From Nilaparvata lugens (taxonomy: Eukaryota > Arthropoda > Insecta > Hemiptera > Delphacidae): 64,000 nt of DNA. Of this stretch, positions 25,129-34,748 are shown piece by piece. The stretch is from the NCBI RefSeq assembly GCF_014356525.2, contig NC_052518.1, forward strand, positions 33,440,017 through 33,504,016, in the 5' to 3' direction. The notes beneath the pieces are model-generated. The model was given only the letters and a program-made list of their open reading frames with translations, had not been told where the DNA came from and did not search any database. Each line of letters opens with the position of its first letter. The first letter of the stretch is position 1. A program made the translations under genes and the position numbers.

Positions 25129-25425
25129 TTATGAAAATTCTCTCATTTCTAATATAGGATATTTATCATCATCTAAACCTAATAAAACTAATTTTATTTT
25201 AAGTTGATTAAATTCTTTAATAGATTTTTCATCAAACATTTCTAAATACTTTTTTGGTAAATATGTTATAAATTCTTCTAATTCAACTGACATGAAACAT
25301 CCATTTTTTGTTTTGATTTTTTTAATATTTAAAACTTCATATTCTTTATTAATTTCTAACTCTTTTATTTTTTTAGTTATCTTAATTTTTCCATAATTAT
25401 TGAATTGTTTTATTAATGAAGACAT
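25129..25425 (-). CDS. Small Polinton protein, possible OB-fold ssDNA-binding type
   Basis: Encodes 98 residues, transcribed toward the left TIR. The centre reads KTKNGCFMSVELEEFITYLP then KKYLEMF. That pattern (KT..G.....L......LP.RY) recalls a small protein family recurring near the ends of insect and cnidarian Polintons, which I believe to be OB-fold-like single-strand DNA-binding proteins. The start is the first ATG and shares a 184-bp divergent promoter region with the integrase gene. It is intact. Function is inferred. Confidence 0.45.
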   Translation of the reverse strand: MSSLIKQFNNYGKIKITKKIKELEINKEYEVLNIKKIKTKNGCFMSVELEEFITYLPKKYLEMFDEKSIKEFNQLKIKLVLLGLDDDKYPILEMREFS

Positions 25426-25549
25426 TTTTATATTTCTATTTATATGGAAAAAATTTTAAGATATTTTATATTTTTATAAATCATTAAATTGAATGTTTTA
25501 ATTTGTTCCATTTATTAAAAAATTTATTTAATAAAAAACGTACATCCAT

Positions 25550-25602
25550 TATCTTAAAAATTATGAAGTAATTTTTCAAGATGATGGATGTATTTTTCTT
25601 AT
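25550..25602. promoter_or_regulatory. Hairpin in the divergent promoter region
   Basis: TACATCCATTATCTT..AAAATTA pairs with TAATTTTT..AAGATGATGGATGTA, an imperfect stem of about 20 bp with a short loop. It ends just before the integrase ATG (25610) and lies between two divergent genes, so it may contain control signals; this is inferred. Confidence 0.5.
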
Positions 25603-25609
25603 TAAATAA

Positions 25610-26614
25610 ATGGATGATCTTATTCATTGTCAAAAATGTAAAAAGAAAACTAAAAATAAGAATTCAGAAATAGTTCAAACTAGTAATGGATTATATAGAA
25701 TAGCAGCTAAATGTTTGGTATGTAAAACTAATAAAAGTAAATTCATAAAATCATCAGTAACTAAAAAAATTATTGAAAATAATTTAACTAAGGAAGAAGA
25801 AAAAATTGAAGCTATTGAAATACATAAACCAGTTATTAAAAAATTTCCTAGAAGAAAAATTTTAACATTAGGAATTGATAATTTATGGGCTATAGATCTT
25901 ATGATATTTGATAAGTATCATGAACAAAATGATGGATATAAATATATTTTGAATGTTATAGATACATTTTCAAAATTTGTATGGGTTCAACCATTAAAAA
26001 AGAAGAATGGATTAGAAGTAACTAAAGTATTTGAAAAAATTCTCAAAAATACCAAAAAAGTCAATCATAAGTCTCCAAATCTTATACATTCTGATAAAGG
26101 TCTTGAATTTAGAAATAAAGAATTTAATCAATTATTAAAAAAATATAAAATAAAATTATATCATACAGAAAATGAAGAAAAAAGTGCAATAATTGAAAGA
26201 TTTAATAGAACATTAAATAATAAATTGAAAATTATTTTTGAAATAAATAAAAATTTTAGATGGATTGATGAATTACAAAACATTATTGAAAAATATAATA
26301 ATACTAAACATAGTACTATAAAAATGAATCCTATAGATGTTGATGAGAATAAAAAAATATTATTGAATACTGTTTATAATTTCAAAACTTCAAATAATAT
26401 TATTAAACCAAAATTTGAAATAGATGATAGAGTTAGAATTCCATCATTTAAAAAATCATTTGAGAATAAATATAAAAATAATTGGACTAGAGAAATTTTT
26501 ATTATTACTAAAATTATCTATACAGATCCTATAACATATAAATTGAAAGATTTAAATAATGAAGATATAATTGGTAGTTTTTATGAAGATGAATTGAAGA
26601 AAACATTATTATAA
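25610..26614 (+). CDS. INT: Polinton integrase (retroviral DDE type) with N-terminal zinc ribbon
   Basis: An intact protein of 334 residues. Residues 7-41 form a four-cysteine ribbon (CQKC..., CLVC) of the kind seen as a separate small protein in related viruses (DUF5679-like). The rve core follows: first Asp in WAIDLM (residue 96), second in HSDKGLEF (162), and Glu in AIIERFNRT (196). An SH3-like C-terminal segment contains FEIDDRVRIP (about 266-275) and DPITYKLKDL. The enzyme should join element ends to chromosomal DNA, giving the 6-bp duplications typical of Polintons. It stays intact while other genes are broken. It diverges from the small gene to its left and is followed 23 bp later by the zinc protein on the same strand. 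Confidence 0.92.
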   Translation: MDDLIHCQKCKKKTKNKNSEIVQTSNGLYRIAAKCLVCKTNKSKFIKSSVTKKIIENNLTKEEEKIEAIEIHKPVIKKFPRRKILTLGIDNLWAIDLMIFDKYHEQNDGYKYILNVIDTFSKFVWVQPLKKKNGLEVTKVFEKILKNTKKVNHKSPNLIHSDKGLEFRNKEFNQLLKKYKIKLYHTENEEKSAIIERFNRTLNNKLKIIFEINKNFRWIDELQNIIEKYNNTKHSTIKMNPIDVDENKKILLNTVYNFKTSNNIIKPKFEIDDRVRIPSFKKSFENKYKNNWTREIFIITKIIYTDPITYKLKDLNNEDIIGSFYEDELKKTLL

Positions 26615-26637
26615 AATATATAATTTTTTATATATAA

Positions 26638-26943
26638 ATGGAAAATAAAAATCATATATGTTCAAGATGTAAAATAAATAATGAATACATGAAAACATGT
26701 TCAAAATGTGCAATAGATAAAACTCATGATAATTTTTATAAAAGTAAAACTTGTAAAAATAATATATCAAGTTGGTGTAAAGAATGTGATATTAAAAAAG
26801 TTAGAAATTACTATTATAAAAATAAAGATAAAATTTTAGAAAAAGTTAGATGTGATGTATGTGATAAATTCATTACTAAAACATATATGAAAAAACATCA
26901 AGAAATGGAAAGTCATATTTCAAATTTAAAAAAAATAATTTAA
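26638..26943 (+). CDS. Polinton small zinc-binding protein
   Basis: Encodes 101 residues with three Cys/His clusters: CSRC near the start; KTCSKC (20-25) with WCKEC (46-50); and a C-terminal CDVC...HQEMESH (about 76-94), which is C2H2-like. The middle part (KTCSKCAIDK..NFYKSK..WCKEC) resembles the zinc cluster that precedes HNH domains in phage and viral proteins, but no HNH core follows. It probably binds nucleic acid; no specific role can be assigned. It lies 23 bp after the integrase and is likely co-transcribed. Confidence 0.55.
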   Translation: MENKNHICSRCKINNEYMKTCSKCAIDKTHDNFYKSKTCKNNISSWCKECDIKKVRNYYYKNKDKILEKVRCDVCDKFITKTYMKKHQEMESHISNLKKII

Positions 26944-26951
26944 GTTTTATT

Positions 26952-27344
26952 TTAAAGTGAATTTTTATGTTCAATTTTAGATTCAAAAACTTTTAATTTA
27001 TCATTTATTTCATTTTTAAGATTATTATATGTATCCTGATTTCTATCTATACTACTTTTATCAAGTTTTTCAAATAAGATATGAATAGCTTTATTAAGTT
27101 TTTCATCTAAATTTTTCATAAAATTTTTAAAATAATCCATTGTTATAAACTCTTCATTAAGTTTATCATCTATATTTTTTATAGAATTTTTAAAATAATC
27201 CAATGTTATAGACTCTTTCATTATATTATCAATTTTATGTTTACATTCTTTTATAATATTTTGTAATTCATCAATTTCAAATTTTTGTTCTGATTTTATA
27301 TCATCACCAAATTGATTAAATATCAATGAATGATAAGAAACCAT
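26952..27344 (-). CDS. Polinton coiled-coil protein of unknown role
   Basis: Encodes 130 residues, strongly helical and charged. It holds an internal duplication: TLDYFKNSIKNIDDKLNEEF is followed by TMDYFKNFMKNLDEKLNKA. The N-terminus (SLIFNQFGDD) echoes LSLLYNQFGSG in the small virion-type protein upstream. Its start overlaps the end of the protease gene by 29 bp in another frame. I do not recognise a family. By position it belongs to the capsid/protease cluster. Confidence 0.4.
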   Translation of the reverse strand: MVSYHSLIFNQFGDDIKSEQKFEIDELQNIIKECKHKIDNIMKESITLDYFKNSIKNIDDKLNEEFITMDYFKNFMKNLDEKLNKAIHILFEKLDKSSIDRNQDTYNNLKNEINDKLKVFESKIEHKNSL

Positions 27345-27800
27345 ATTTATTATTAAAAATTTTTTGTGAAATTATTTTTAAATTACATCCTTCTGAAAAT
27401 AATTTCAAAGCATATAAACAAAGATGTCCACATATTGGTGGATCATAATCGTTTTGTATTTCATCTGTTGAAATAAAAATTTTATTATTCAATAAATATT
27501 TTTGTAATTCTAATGGTGGATTAGCATTTCCATAACTATCAAAATAAAGTACATTATTATTTTTTTTCATATAACAAGTCCAATGTGTTCCTGTAGAAAA
27601 CATACTATCTAAATTAATAATTCCACATTCTATATTACATGGTTCATTCATAGGAATATTATCACGCATGAAAATTCCTTTAAAATATTTTAATTTTCTT
27701 GAATAATTTTCTAAATCACTAATAGATAATGGAGTTATTTTTTGTTTTTTTTTAAGTAAATTAGAATAAATTGAATCAATTTTGTTATTTATAAAAGATT
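27316..27800 (-). CDS. PRO: Polinton cysteine protease (adenain/Ulp1-like)
   Basis: The ATG-initiated frame (27669-27316) has 117 residues and all four catalytic positions of adenovirus-type proteases: His29 in GTHW, Asp44 in YFDSYG, Gln72 in EIQNDY, and Cys80 in CGHLCLY. The family normally has 30-50 more residues before this ATG. Coding sequence does continue upstream in frame (key residues LSISDLENY and FKGIF) to about 27800, where it meets a stop and the end of the preceding gene, but no ATG is present there. The true start is therefore unclear; a lost ATG, a frameshift from the preceding ORF or a small splice could explain it. The enzyme would mature virion proteins. Confidence 0.85.
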
Positions 27801-28208
27801 TAAGTCCTTACCTGTTTGATCATTTTTAATAATATCATCAAGTTCTTTATCAATTAAATTATGTAACCAAGGAACAAGTTTTTCTTTAATTAGTGGAGCT
27901 AAATCATTTCTTAAATAAGGTGTTACAGTTTTAACTAATGGAATATTATTTTCAGCTTTTGTTATTAAATCATTCAATAATCCACTACCAAATTGATTAT
28001 ATAATAAGGATAATCTTATACCTTTTTCATTTTTTAAAGCTTTATTTACATCATTATATTGTTTATTAGTTAATAAAATTTCATTTTCACCTGATGATAA
28101 TTGATCATATTTTAATCCTATTGTTATAGTTTTATGTTTCTTTTGTGCTATTCTAAAATTATTTTTTTGTCTTTCTGATAAATTGACTTTATGTTTTATT
28201 AAATCCAT
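27789..28208 (-). CDS. Small basic virion-type protein (pX/pVI-like, LTxxQ repeat family)
   Basis: Encodes 139 residues. Two related segments follow the pattern seen in adintovirus/Polinton minor virion proteins: VNLSERQKNNFRIAQKKHKT with TITIGLKYDQL, and ILLTNKQYNDVNKALKNEKG with IRLSLLYNQFG. A hydrophobic/amphipathic C-terminal half follows (VTPYLRNDLAPLI), as expected for a membrane-active or core protein. It sits between capsid and protease, the usual location. The end carries AAACAGGTAAGG, which looks like a splice donor; see the protease entry. The family call is by pattern; the function is inferred. Confidence 0.6.
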   Translation of the reverse strand: MDLIKHKVNLSERQKNNFRIAQKKHKTITIGLKYDQLSSGENEILLTNKQYNDVNKALKNEKGIRLSLLYNQFGSGLLNDLITKAENNIPLVKTVTPYLRNDLAPLIKEKLVPWLHNLIDKELDDIIKNDQTGKDLNLL

Positions 28209-28223
28209 TTATTATAAAAAAAT

Positions 28224-29456
28224 TTAAATCAAATTAATACTATTTCTATTAATATCATATAGGAAGTGCATTTCAGAAAAAACAATAACATATGCAATTG
28301 TACCATTATTAGCATTTGGAGCTGTTACAGGATTTGAAAAATCAAGTTCTATTAATATATCACTTTTTATTTGTCCTAAATTTGTAGGGTGTAAATGTGT
28401 ATCAATTACAACAATAGGATATTTTTTTATAAAATCATCATAATTTAAATATACTTCATCATCTCTAAACATAACTCTTCTAAAGTTCTGATACATATCA
28501 TATAAAATAGCTGTTTTTTTATTAGTAAAATCAAAATTTTCTAATTCATAAGGATATCTTTCACCATTAATTTTTACAATAGCATTTTTCAATTGAACAT
28601 TATCAAAAGTTGAAGGATCTTTCTTTTGATCATTTAATTTATCAGTTTGTAAACATATAACTATGAATTTTGGATTATAGATATTTCTAAATGAAGTTGT
28701 AATATCAAAACTAAATGTTGATCCAAATACACCTTTTTTATCTATACACTGCCATTGGAAGTAATCATATTTCAATTTTTTGTCATCACTTATTGATTTT
28801 AATTTATTTATTATTTGAATTTTAGCTATATTAGAGAATTCAACTATTGGTACCCTTAAATTAAATGTTTCAATTATAATCTTACCTTCTTGTGGTTCAA
28901 TTGCCCCTTGTGTTGTATCTTTCCATCTAAAGATAGCATCATGATCTTCAGCTCTAGTGAATATTATTTCAAAACCACCTTTATACATTGGATATCTTAG
29001 ATGATCAAAAAATCCTAAACCTAATTGTCCTAATGTACATAGAACTTCAAATTTTCCACCAGTAAATTTTGAAATGAATCCAGTATTATTTAATGTTTGT
29101 TTATGACCATTATTATAACTTATTAATCCTTTTATAGTACTAGTTATTCCTGGAAAATCAATAAAATCTATTAAAGTATTATGTTTTCTAAGTTCAATTC
29201 TTGAAAATAAAAATGGTAAAAAATTATCAATCAATTTAATTGTTGAATTATCTTCATAATCACCTCCTCCAGCTTTTTTAATTAATTTACCAGTTACATG
29301 AATTTGGAATTTTGAATTATAAAAACAATCACCATTATCAACTTTAAAAATTGTATAATTATTTGGTGAATTGAAATTTAATTCACTAACAGGATTTATA
29401 GTCCTATATTCACTTTTGATTATATCATCAAAGAATTCTTCAAAAACTTTATTCAT
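28224..29456 (-). CDS. MCP: Polinton double-jelly-roll major capsid protein
   Basis: An intact protein of 410 residues. Residues 75-115 contain the diagnostic stretch NFLPFLFSRIELRKHNT followed by FPGITSTIKGLISY. This matches the insect double-jelly-roll family, in which (N)N...FLF..I...LN is followed by PGI.STIKG. Strand-rich sequence without repeats or membrane segments follows to the end. The length fits the compact insect type rather than the 500-600 residues of other Polinton hexons. It would form the hexagonal capsomers of an icosahedral particle. Its start overlaps the end of the penton-like gene by 4 nt (29453-29456), so translation of the two is probably coupled or they share one transcript. 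Confidence 0.8.
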   Translation of the reverse strand: MNKVFEEFFDDIIKSEYRTINPVSELNFNSPNNYTIFKVDNGDCFYNSKFQIHVTGKLIKKAGGGDYEDNSTIKLIDNFLPFLFSRIELRKHNTLIDFIDFPGITSTIKGLISYNNGHKQTLNNTGFISKFTGGKFEVLCTLGQLGLGFFDHLRYPMYKGGFEIIFTRAEDHDAIFRWKDTTQGAIEPQEGKIIIETFNLRVPIVEFSNIAKIQIINKLKSISDDKKLKYDYFQWQCIDKKGVFGSTFSFDITTSFRNIYNPKFIVICLQTDKLNDQKKDPSTFDNVQLKNAIVKINGERYPYELENFDFTNKKTAILYDMYQNFRRVMFRDDEVYLNYDDFIKKYPIVVIDTHLHPTNLGQIKSDILIELDFSNPVTAPNANNGTIAYVIVFSEMHFLYDINRNSINLI

Positions 29457-30187
29457 TTATTATAAAAAAATATATATATTTTATTTTTAAGACCTAAATA
29501 AATAATATTATTTACATCAGGATTCACTATTAAATTATTATCTTGATCAGTAATTGAAATTACTATTTCTTGAATTTTATGTAAATTTTTTTTCAATGGA
29601 ACAGATATTTTATGATTTGGTTGAATTGAAATTTTAGATCCACGAATTGTATTATGAAAAAATTGATATAGTAACTCTTTCTCATTATGTTTATGTGAAT
29701 GATTTTCATGATTACTAAGACTCTTTTCTACTAAATTACAATGTATTTCAATTACATCAACTGATCTTAAATTTTGAATTTTTTCATTATAGAATGTATC
29801 ACGATAAATTATATCATTTTTTGTTAATCCTAATAAATTTTTCATTGATTCTGAAAATCCAAATAGATAATGAGATGTAATAAATTGAATTTTATTATCA
29901 TCTCTACTAATAATAACATTACAATCTTCATTTTCCATATGAATATTTATGATTGTTTGTATTCTTTCTAAAGTATAGTAATTTTTTGAAAAATTAATAG
30001 TTTTATAATTTTTTTCTTTCTTTTCTTTATAATATATTTGACCATCTTCTCTTAAATTATAAATATTGTTATCAGAATAAAATCCTAATAATGTTAATTT
30101 ATAATTATCCTCTTCATTAATATAAATTGGATGTTCAAGATGTAATCTCAATTTAGAATTTGATCCACTTATTTTTAATAATTTCAT
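29453..30187 (-). CDS. mCP: Polinton penton-like minor capsid protein
   Basis: An intact protein of 244 residues. The first half is strand-rich. The centre contains LLGLTKNDIIYRD and then VIEIHCNLVEKSLSNH (about 150-165), and the end shows ISVPLKKNLHKIQEIVISIT then DQDNN (about 202-225). The I.I.CNLV.....N....LL..F...P.......P.L.....I..I.I.I.DQ arrangement is the signature of Polinton/adintovirus penton proteins (single jelly roll). It would occupy the fivefold vertices. It runs divergently from the ATPase gene, whose start is 28 bp away. Confidence 0.8.
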   Translation of the reverse strand: MKLLKISGSNSKLRLHLEHPIYINEEDNYKLTLLGFYSDNNIYNLREDGQIYYKEKKEKNYKTINFSKNYYTLERIQTIINIHMENEDCNVIISRDDNKIQFITSHYLFGFSESMKNLLGLTKNDIIYRDTFYNEKIQNLRSVDVIEIHCNLVEKSLSNHENHSHKHNEKELLYQFFHNTIRGSKISIQPNHKISVPLKKNLHKIQEIVISITDQDNNLIVNPDVNNIIYLGLKNKIYIFFYNK

Positions 30188-30215
30188 TTATAATAAAATC
30201 ATTTTGAAATAAATA

Positions 30216-30885
30216 ATGGATATAACAAATTTTTATGAAGAAAAAATTAATAATTCATTATTACCACATCCATTGAGAGCTATTATTATTGGTAGTTCTG
30301 GTAGTGGAAAAACTAATTTATTATTAAATTTAATTTATAAAAAAGAAAGTGGCTTAAAATTTATATCTTTATGTTTTTAGTAAATCACTAGAACAAAGAT
30401 CATATACAGATTTACAAAAACATTATCAAAAAATTGAAAATAAAATAAAAACTCAAATAGCTTTTTTCTATAATTCTTGTGATGATTTAATTTCAATAGA
30501 TGAATGTTATGAAAATTCATTAATTGTATTTGATGATTGTTTAATGGAAGAACAAACAAAAATTAAAGAATATTTTATAAGAGGAAGACATAAAAATATT
30601 TCATGTATCTATTTAAGTCAAAGTTATAGTCATTTAGATTTAAGAGTTATAAGAAATAATGTAAATTTATTATTTATTTTTAGACAAAATAAATATTATA
30701 CTAAACGAATTTATGATGATTATGTAGGATCAGAGATGAGTTTTGATAAATTTCAAAATTTATGTAAAAAATGTTGGGATGAACCTTATGGATTTATTAC
30801 AATAGATATGACTAGAAAATCATGTGATGGAAAATATAAACTAATGTTGAAAAATGATATATTAAATAAAAAAACGTACATTTAA
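30216..30885 (+). pseudogene. ATP: Polinton packaging ATPase (A32/FtsK-HerA type), frameshifted
   Basis: The ATG at 30216 opens a frame with Walker A GSSGSGKTN at about 30291-30317, ending at TAG 30378-30380. The rest continues in the +1 frame from about 30358. It contains YVFSKSLEQ, Walker B SLIVFDDCL (about 30520-30546) and the sensor-like region SCIYLSQSYSHLD, and stops at 30885. The break fits one extra A in the AAAA run at 30356-30359. Apart from this, the protein is the full length for the family (about 220 residues). It would translocate DNA into capsids. It may be a real mutation, a sequencing indel or, less likely, a programmed shift. Confidence 0.85.
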
Positions 30886-30995
30886 CGTTATAAAAAATTA
30901 ACGTTCAAAAACATACATTTAACGTTATAAAAAATTAACGTTCAAAAACATACATTTAATGTTATAAAAAATTAACGTTTAAAAAGTTTAAAAAC
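30873..30995. repeat. AT-rich tandem repeat after the ATPase gene
   Basis: Three copies of a 38-bp unit built on ACATACATTTAACGTTATAA and AAAAATTAACGTTC. The inner TTAACGTT..AACGTTAA elements are self-complementary. It overlaps the last codons of the ATPase. Confidence 0.85.
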
Positions 30996-31041
30996 GTTTA
31001 TTTAACTTTTTTTTGAATAATAATAAATTTGTTATTTATAA

Positions 31042-31540
31042 ATGAAGAATCTTAAAAATGAAGATTTGAAAAAGTTAAATCAAATTGAAAAAGATTTATT
31101 ACAAAGATTCAAAGAAGGTGAAAAAGAACAAATAAAAGAAAGAGATAAAATTGAACAAAATAGTAAACTTATTAAAAAAGATCCATATAATGGATTAGAA
31201 TTTAATGAATCAATAATGAATAAGAAAAAAGATGAAATTACATTATCAGAAGCTAAACATGTTCATAATTTAGAAAAAAAACTTAAAGATGAATTTAAAT
31301 CACATCATATTCGTGAAGGAATAGAATTAAAAGAAAGAGAAAAAAATATGAACCAATAGTTAAAGCTTTAAAAGAAAATAGAATTCATGAAGTTGAAAAT
31401 TCAAAAGATATTCAAATTTTTAATCCAAACATAGTTAGTACTCCATTTCGAAAAATTCAATTTGAAGATGAAGATGAAAATGATTTTCATTATAATGAAT
31501 CTACATCTACAATTGAAGATCCAATAACACCTGAAAATAT
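31042..31540 (+). pseudogene. Polinton charged coiled-coil ORF, frameshifted and 3'-truncated
   Basis: The frame from ATG 31042 encodes 105 highly charged helical residues and stops at 31357-31359. One base is missing from the A7 run at about 31340-31346; the alternative frame carries on for a further 60 or so residues (NPNIVSTPFRKIQFEDEDEN) until it meets the polymerase remnant, transcribed in the opposite direction, at about 31540. The junction with polymerase sequence shows that the 3' end of this gene was lost in the same deletion that removed the polymerase core. Function unknown; the lysine/glutamate-rich, coiled-coil nature suggests a structural or scaffold role (inference). Confidence 0.5.
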
Positions 31541-34081
31541 ATCAGCTAATAATAATACATCTTGTATATTATATAAATCAGAATAATTTCCTAAATTTTT
31601 ATTTTTTAATTTATTCCATACCATTTTATAATGTAAATAATCTTTTGTATTTATACTTTCATGATTTAAACAACTATAAAACTTATCTTGTTCTAAAATT
31701 TTATTATATTCTAATTTTTCAAAATCATCAATAAACTCATATGGAAATATTCCTTTACCACTTAAAATATTAAAAATTTGATCTTCATCATTATCTTCTC
31801 TTTTAATAATCTCATTTAAAACTTTTCCATTTTTTATAAAATTATTTATATGCTTACAATCTTCTTTTTTTAGTGATTTTGCTAATTTTTCAATTGATGA
31901 AGCCATAAATCTGAATGTATCAACAAATGAAAATTTTATATTTTTTCTTGGTTTATTATCTTCACCAAATTCATATCCATATCCTGAATTAATAGAATAA
32001 TTAATATATTTTTCATCAGTATTAGCTATAAGATCTACCTTTTTATATTTTTTAGATAACTCTTTTATATATAAATGAGTATCATATCCACTCATATTAT
32101 GACAATAAATAGGTATAGTTTGTGGAAGTTTAAAATTTAAATTACAACTTTTATGTGCTGCACCTCTATATTTTCCACTTAGATGACAATGATCTTTCAC
32201 TTTTTCATAATTTATATCATCATTAAAAGGTTTTTCACAAATATGACAAATTTTAGTTTTTTGAAATTTTATTTCTTCATATTTAGTTAATTCCATTGGA
32301 ATTTGATTTTCAGAATTATATTTGTATGCTATTTTTTTAGCAATTTTTTCTAAATTTTCAAATAAATATTCTGGAATTTTTTCTAATTCATCTTTACTTT
32401 TAGCTCTATAACAAATTGGTTTATAAAATATATTTTCTGCTCTATTAACTAAATAAATTGTAAAACAATATGGAATATGTTTTTGAATTTTAGTTGTAGA
32501 AGAATTATTTGGATTATTTTTACAATGATCAATTTTTTGTAATATACTTTCAAAATCTAAATAAATTACAAATGGATGTTCAAATTTTTTATTATAATTT
32601 TTAAAATAAACTGTTGATCCTTCTTTTGGCATAATAGGTTTAACTGCTTCAAAGTTTTTACAAATTTCTAAATGTTCATCCAATTTATATTCTGAATGAA
32701 AATGTGATAAACATCTTCTACAAATAATAATTTACCATCATGGTTTGATATTTGTTTACTTACTAATCTACTCATATCAGTTATTAGACAATAATGAGAA
32801 TTGTTATCTTTTTTAAAATATAATAAATTAATTTCTAATTCAGAATCATGAATTTCAGAAATTTGTAATGGTATTATGTTTTCATTATCAGTATCAATTG
32901 TATAAATATTGATTGAAATTGTAGGATAATCATTATATTTTTTAAAAGTCCTTTTTTCAAATAGTTTAATATCTTTTAATGATAATGGAAATTCTAATTC
33001 ACTAAAAATATCATCATATATATATTTTTCATATTGTTTAGTTCTATGTGGATCTTCTGATTTATTTTTATTGAAAATATCTATTGCACATCTAATTGAA
33101 TAAATAAAACAATAATTATCTTTATTTTTAAAATTAATACATGCTTTTTTATTTTTAATTTTTTCTGGTAAATCAATATATGATCCTGCATTTAATGATT
33201 TGTTTTTATTCAATTTTAAAATTAATTTATCACAACTAGCTAATGACCATCCAGATCCTGCATTAGGTTGATGTTGTGATTCTCTTAAAATAGTTTTCTC
33301 AAATTGTTTATCAATAAATTCATTTATATCTAAAATATGATCTGTTATTACTGGAAAATATTTTATGGTTTTTTGAATTGTATTATCTGTTGGAGAATTT
33401 CTTTCATAAGTGCAACCTAGATTCAATTGACCTTTCATACTTTTATGAATTTTAAATTTTTCTTCAATTATTGATGTTAAATTTTTTCTACAAATTTCTA
33501 AATAATTTTTAATATTATTACTTTCAGGAGAAACTTTAAGTGTATATTTATTGAATAAATCATTCTTAGAATTTATATTTTTAATATCCACTATATAATT
33601 ATTTGATGATTCATTTATATTTTTAGCTAATTCTTTTATTAAATATTTCTTTGATTTATTATTTGTTTTAATATTATTTTCTTCAGCTAATTTTTTAATA
33701 TAATTTATATTTCTTAACCTTAAAATTTTTGGATTTTTTTAATTTTTTCCAATCTATTAATTAGTTGTTCTCTACTTAATTATTTAAATTATTAACATCA
33801 TATTTCTTTCCAATATCTTTAAGTTTTTCAAAATTTAATATTTGATAATTATCTTCATTGATTTTAAAATCCTCTTTAATTTTTAATAATGCTTTTTCAT
33901 TTAATCTATCATAATCATGAATATGATTCATTTCAGCCCATTTCTTTAATTCTAAGAATTTTTTATATTTTATAGATGAATTAACTTGATGCTTTTTAGA
34001 TTTTAAATGTCTATTAAAATTATAATCAGTTGTAAAATTAACATCACAAATTTTACAATAGATTTTATTTTGATCACTCAT
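31490..34081 (-). pseudogene. POLB: Polinton family B DNA polymerase, exonuclease half only, frameshifted
   Basis: Reading leftward from ATG 34081, there is a C2H2 finger (CKICDVNFTTDYNFNRHLKSKKH). After one-base losses near 33776 and 33735, a SAP-like helical segment follows, then the long N-terminal domain (33591-32700; key residues GSGW, GSYIDLP, KKACINFKNKD). One more base is missing near 32700, just before CRRC. Then come exonuclease I (YLDFESI), an HNH/endonuclease-VII-like cluster (CHICEKPF, DHCHLSGKYRGAAH), exonuclease II (HNMSGYD) and exonuclease III (YNIQDVLLLAD). Homology stops after LLADIF near 31540. The catalytic palm (motifs A, B, C; SLYPS and DTDS) is absent. This is the replication enzyme of Polintons; here it is dead. 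Confidence 0.9.
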
Positions 34082-34099
34082 GATTTTCAGTTACTATTT

Positions 34100-34608
34100 A
34101 TAAGAAAAAATTTAAGGTATTTGAAAAAATTATTCTGTTATAATTTCTTGATAAATATTGTTTGAAAATGATAAATCTTAAGAATATTATTAGATTAATT
34201 GAGTTCATGAATTAGATCCTATTTTTAAGTTAAATAAATTAGATTTAATAACATCAACCTTATTCATGAATCTTAATTAATTAATAATAATTTATTTATG
34301 AATCTTAATTAATGAAAGAATTATATTATTAAAATATTTTAATATAATATATTTTAAGTTAAATAAATTAGATTTATTAAGATCAACCTTATTCATGAAT
34401 CTTAATTAATTAATTAATAATAATTTATTCATGAATCTTAATTAATGAAAGAATTATATTATTAAAATATTTTAATATAAATATATTTTAAGTTAAATAA
34501 GTTAGATTTATTTAAATTAGATTTATTAACATCAACCTTATTCATGAATCTTAATTATTTCATAATAAAGTAAGCTAAGATCAAGAATCAAATGGCATGT
34601 TACTATGA
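34100..34608. repeat. Polinton AT-rich tandem repeats, about 133-bp period
   Basis: The block AACCTTATTCATGAATCTTA..TTAATGAAAGAATTATATT..TTTAAGTTAAATAA.TTAGATTTA occurs two full times and a third time in part between about 34222 and 34556. Within each, TTCATGAATCTTAATTAAT is itself repeated. There is no coding potential. Confidence 0.8.
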
Positions 34609-34682
34609 GTCTCTGTGGTGTATTGGATAGCATGTCTGCTTCTCATGCATAAGACTCTGGGTTCAAATCCCGGAATGGACCA
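34609..34682 (+). tRNA. tRNA-like sequence 1 in the Polinton (degenerate)
   Basis: Has a recognisable A box (TGGTGTATTGG) and B box (GGTTCAAATCC), a good T arm (CTGGG/CCCGG), a D arm with two G-U pairs, and an anticodon arm of TCTGC, loop TTCTCAT, GCATA with one mismatch. The acceptor stem GTCTCTG/AATGGAC pairs at only five of seven positions. It resembles arginine-type tRNAs. The anticodon reads CTC with a normal loop, or TCT if the loop is shifted by one. It is probably a decayed or tRNA-derived gene. Confidence 0.45.
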
Positions 34683-34748
34683 AACTTTTTTGATCACTGA
34701 AAATTATTTGAAACTTAACATTAAGAATTAAATTTGAATTTATAAAAT

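Noticed and set aside
34100..34600. CRISPR-like repeat array
   Set aside because: The repeats are AT-rich, tandem with a roughly 133-bp period, and have no spacer structure; the context is a eukaryotic transposon.
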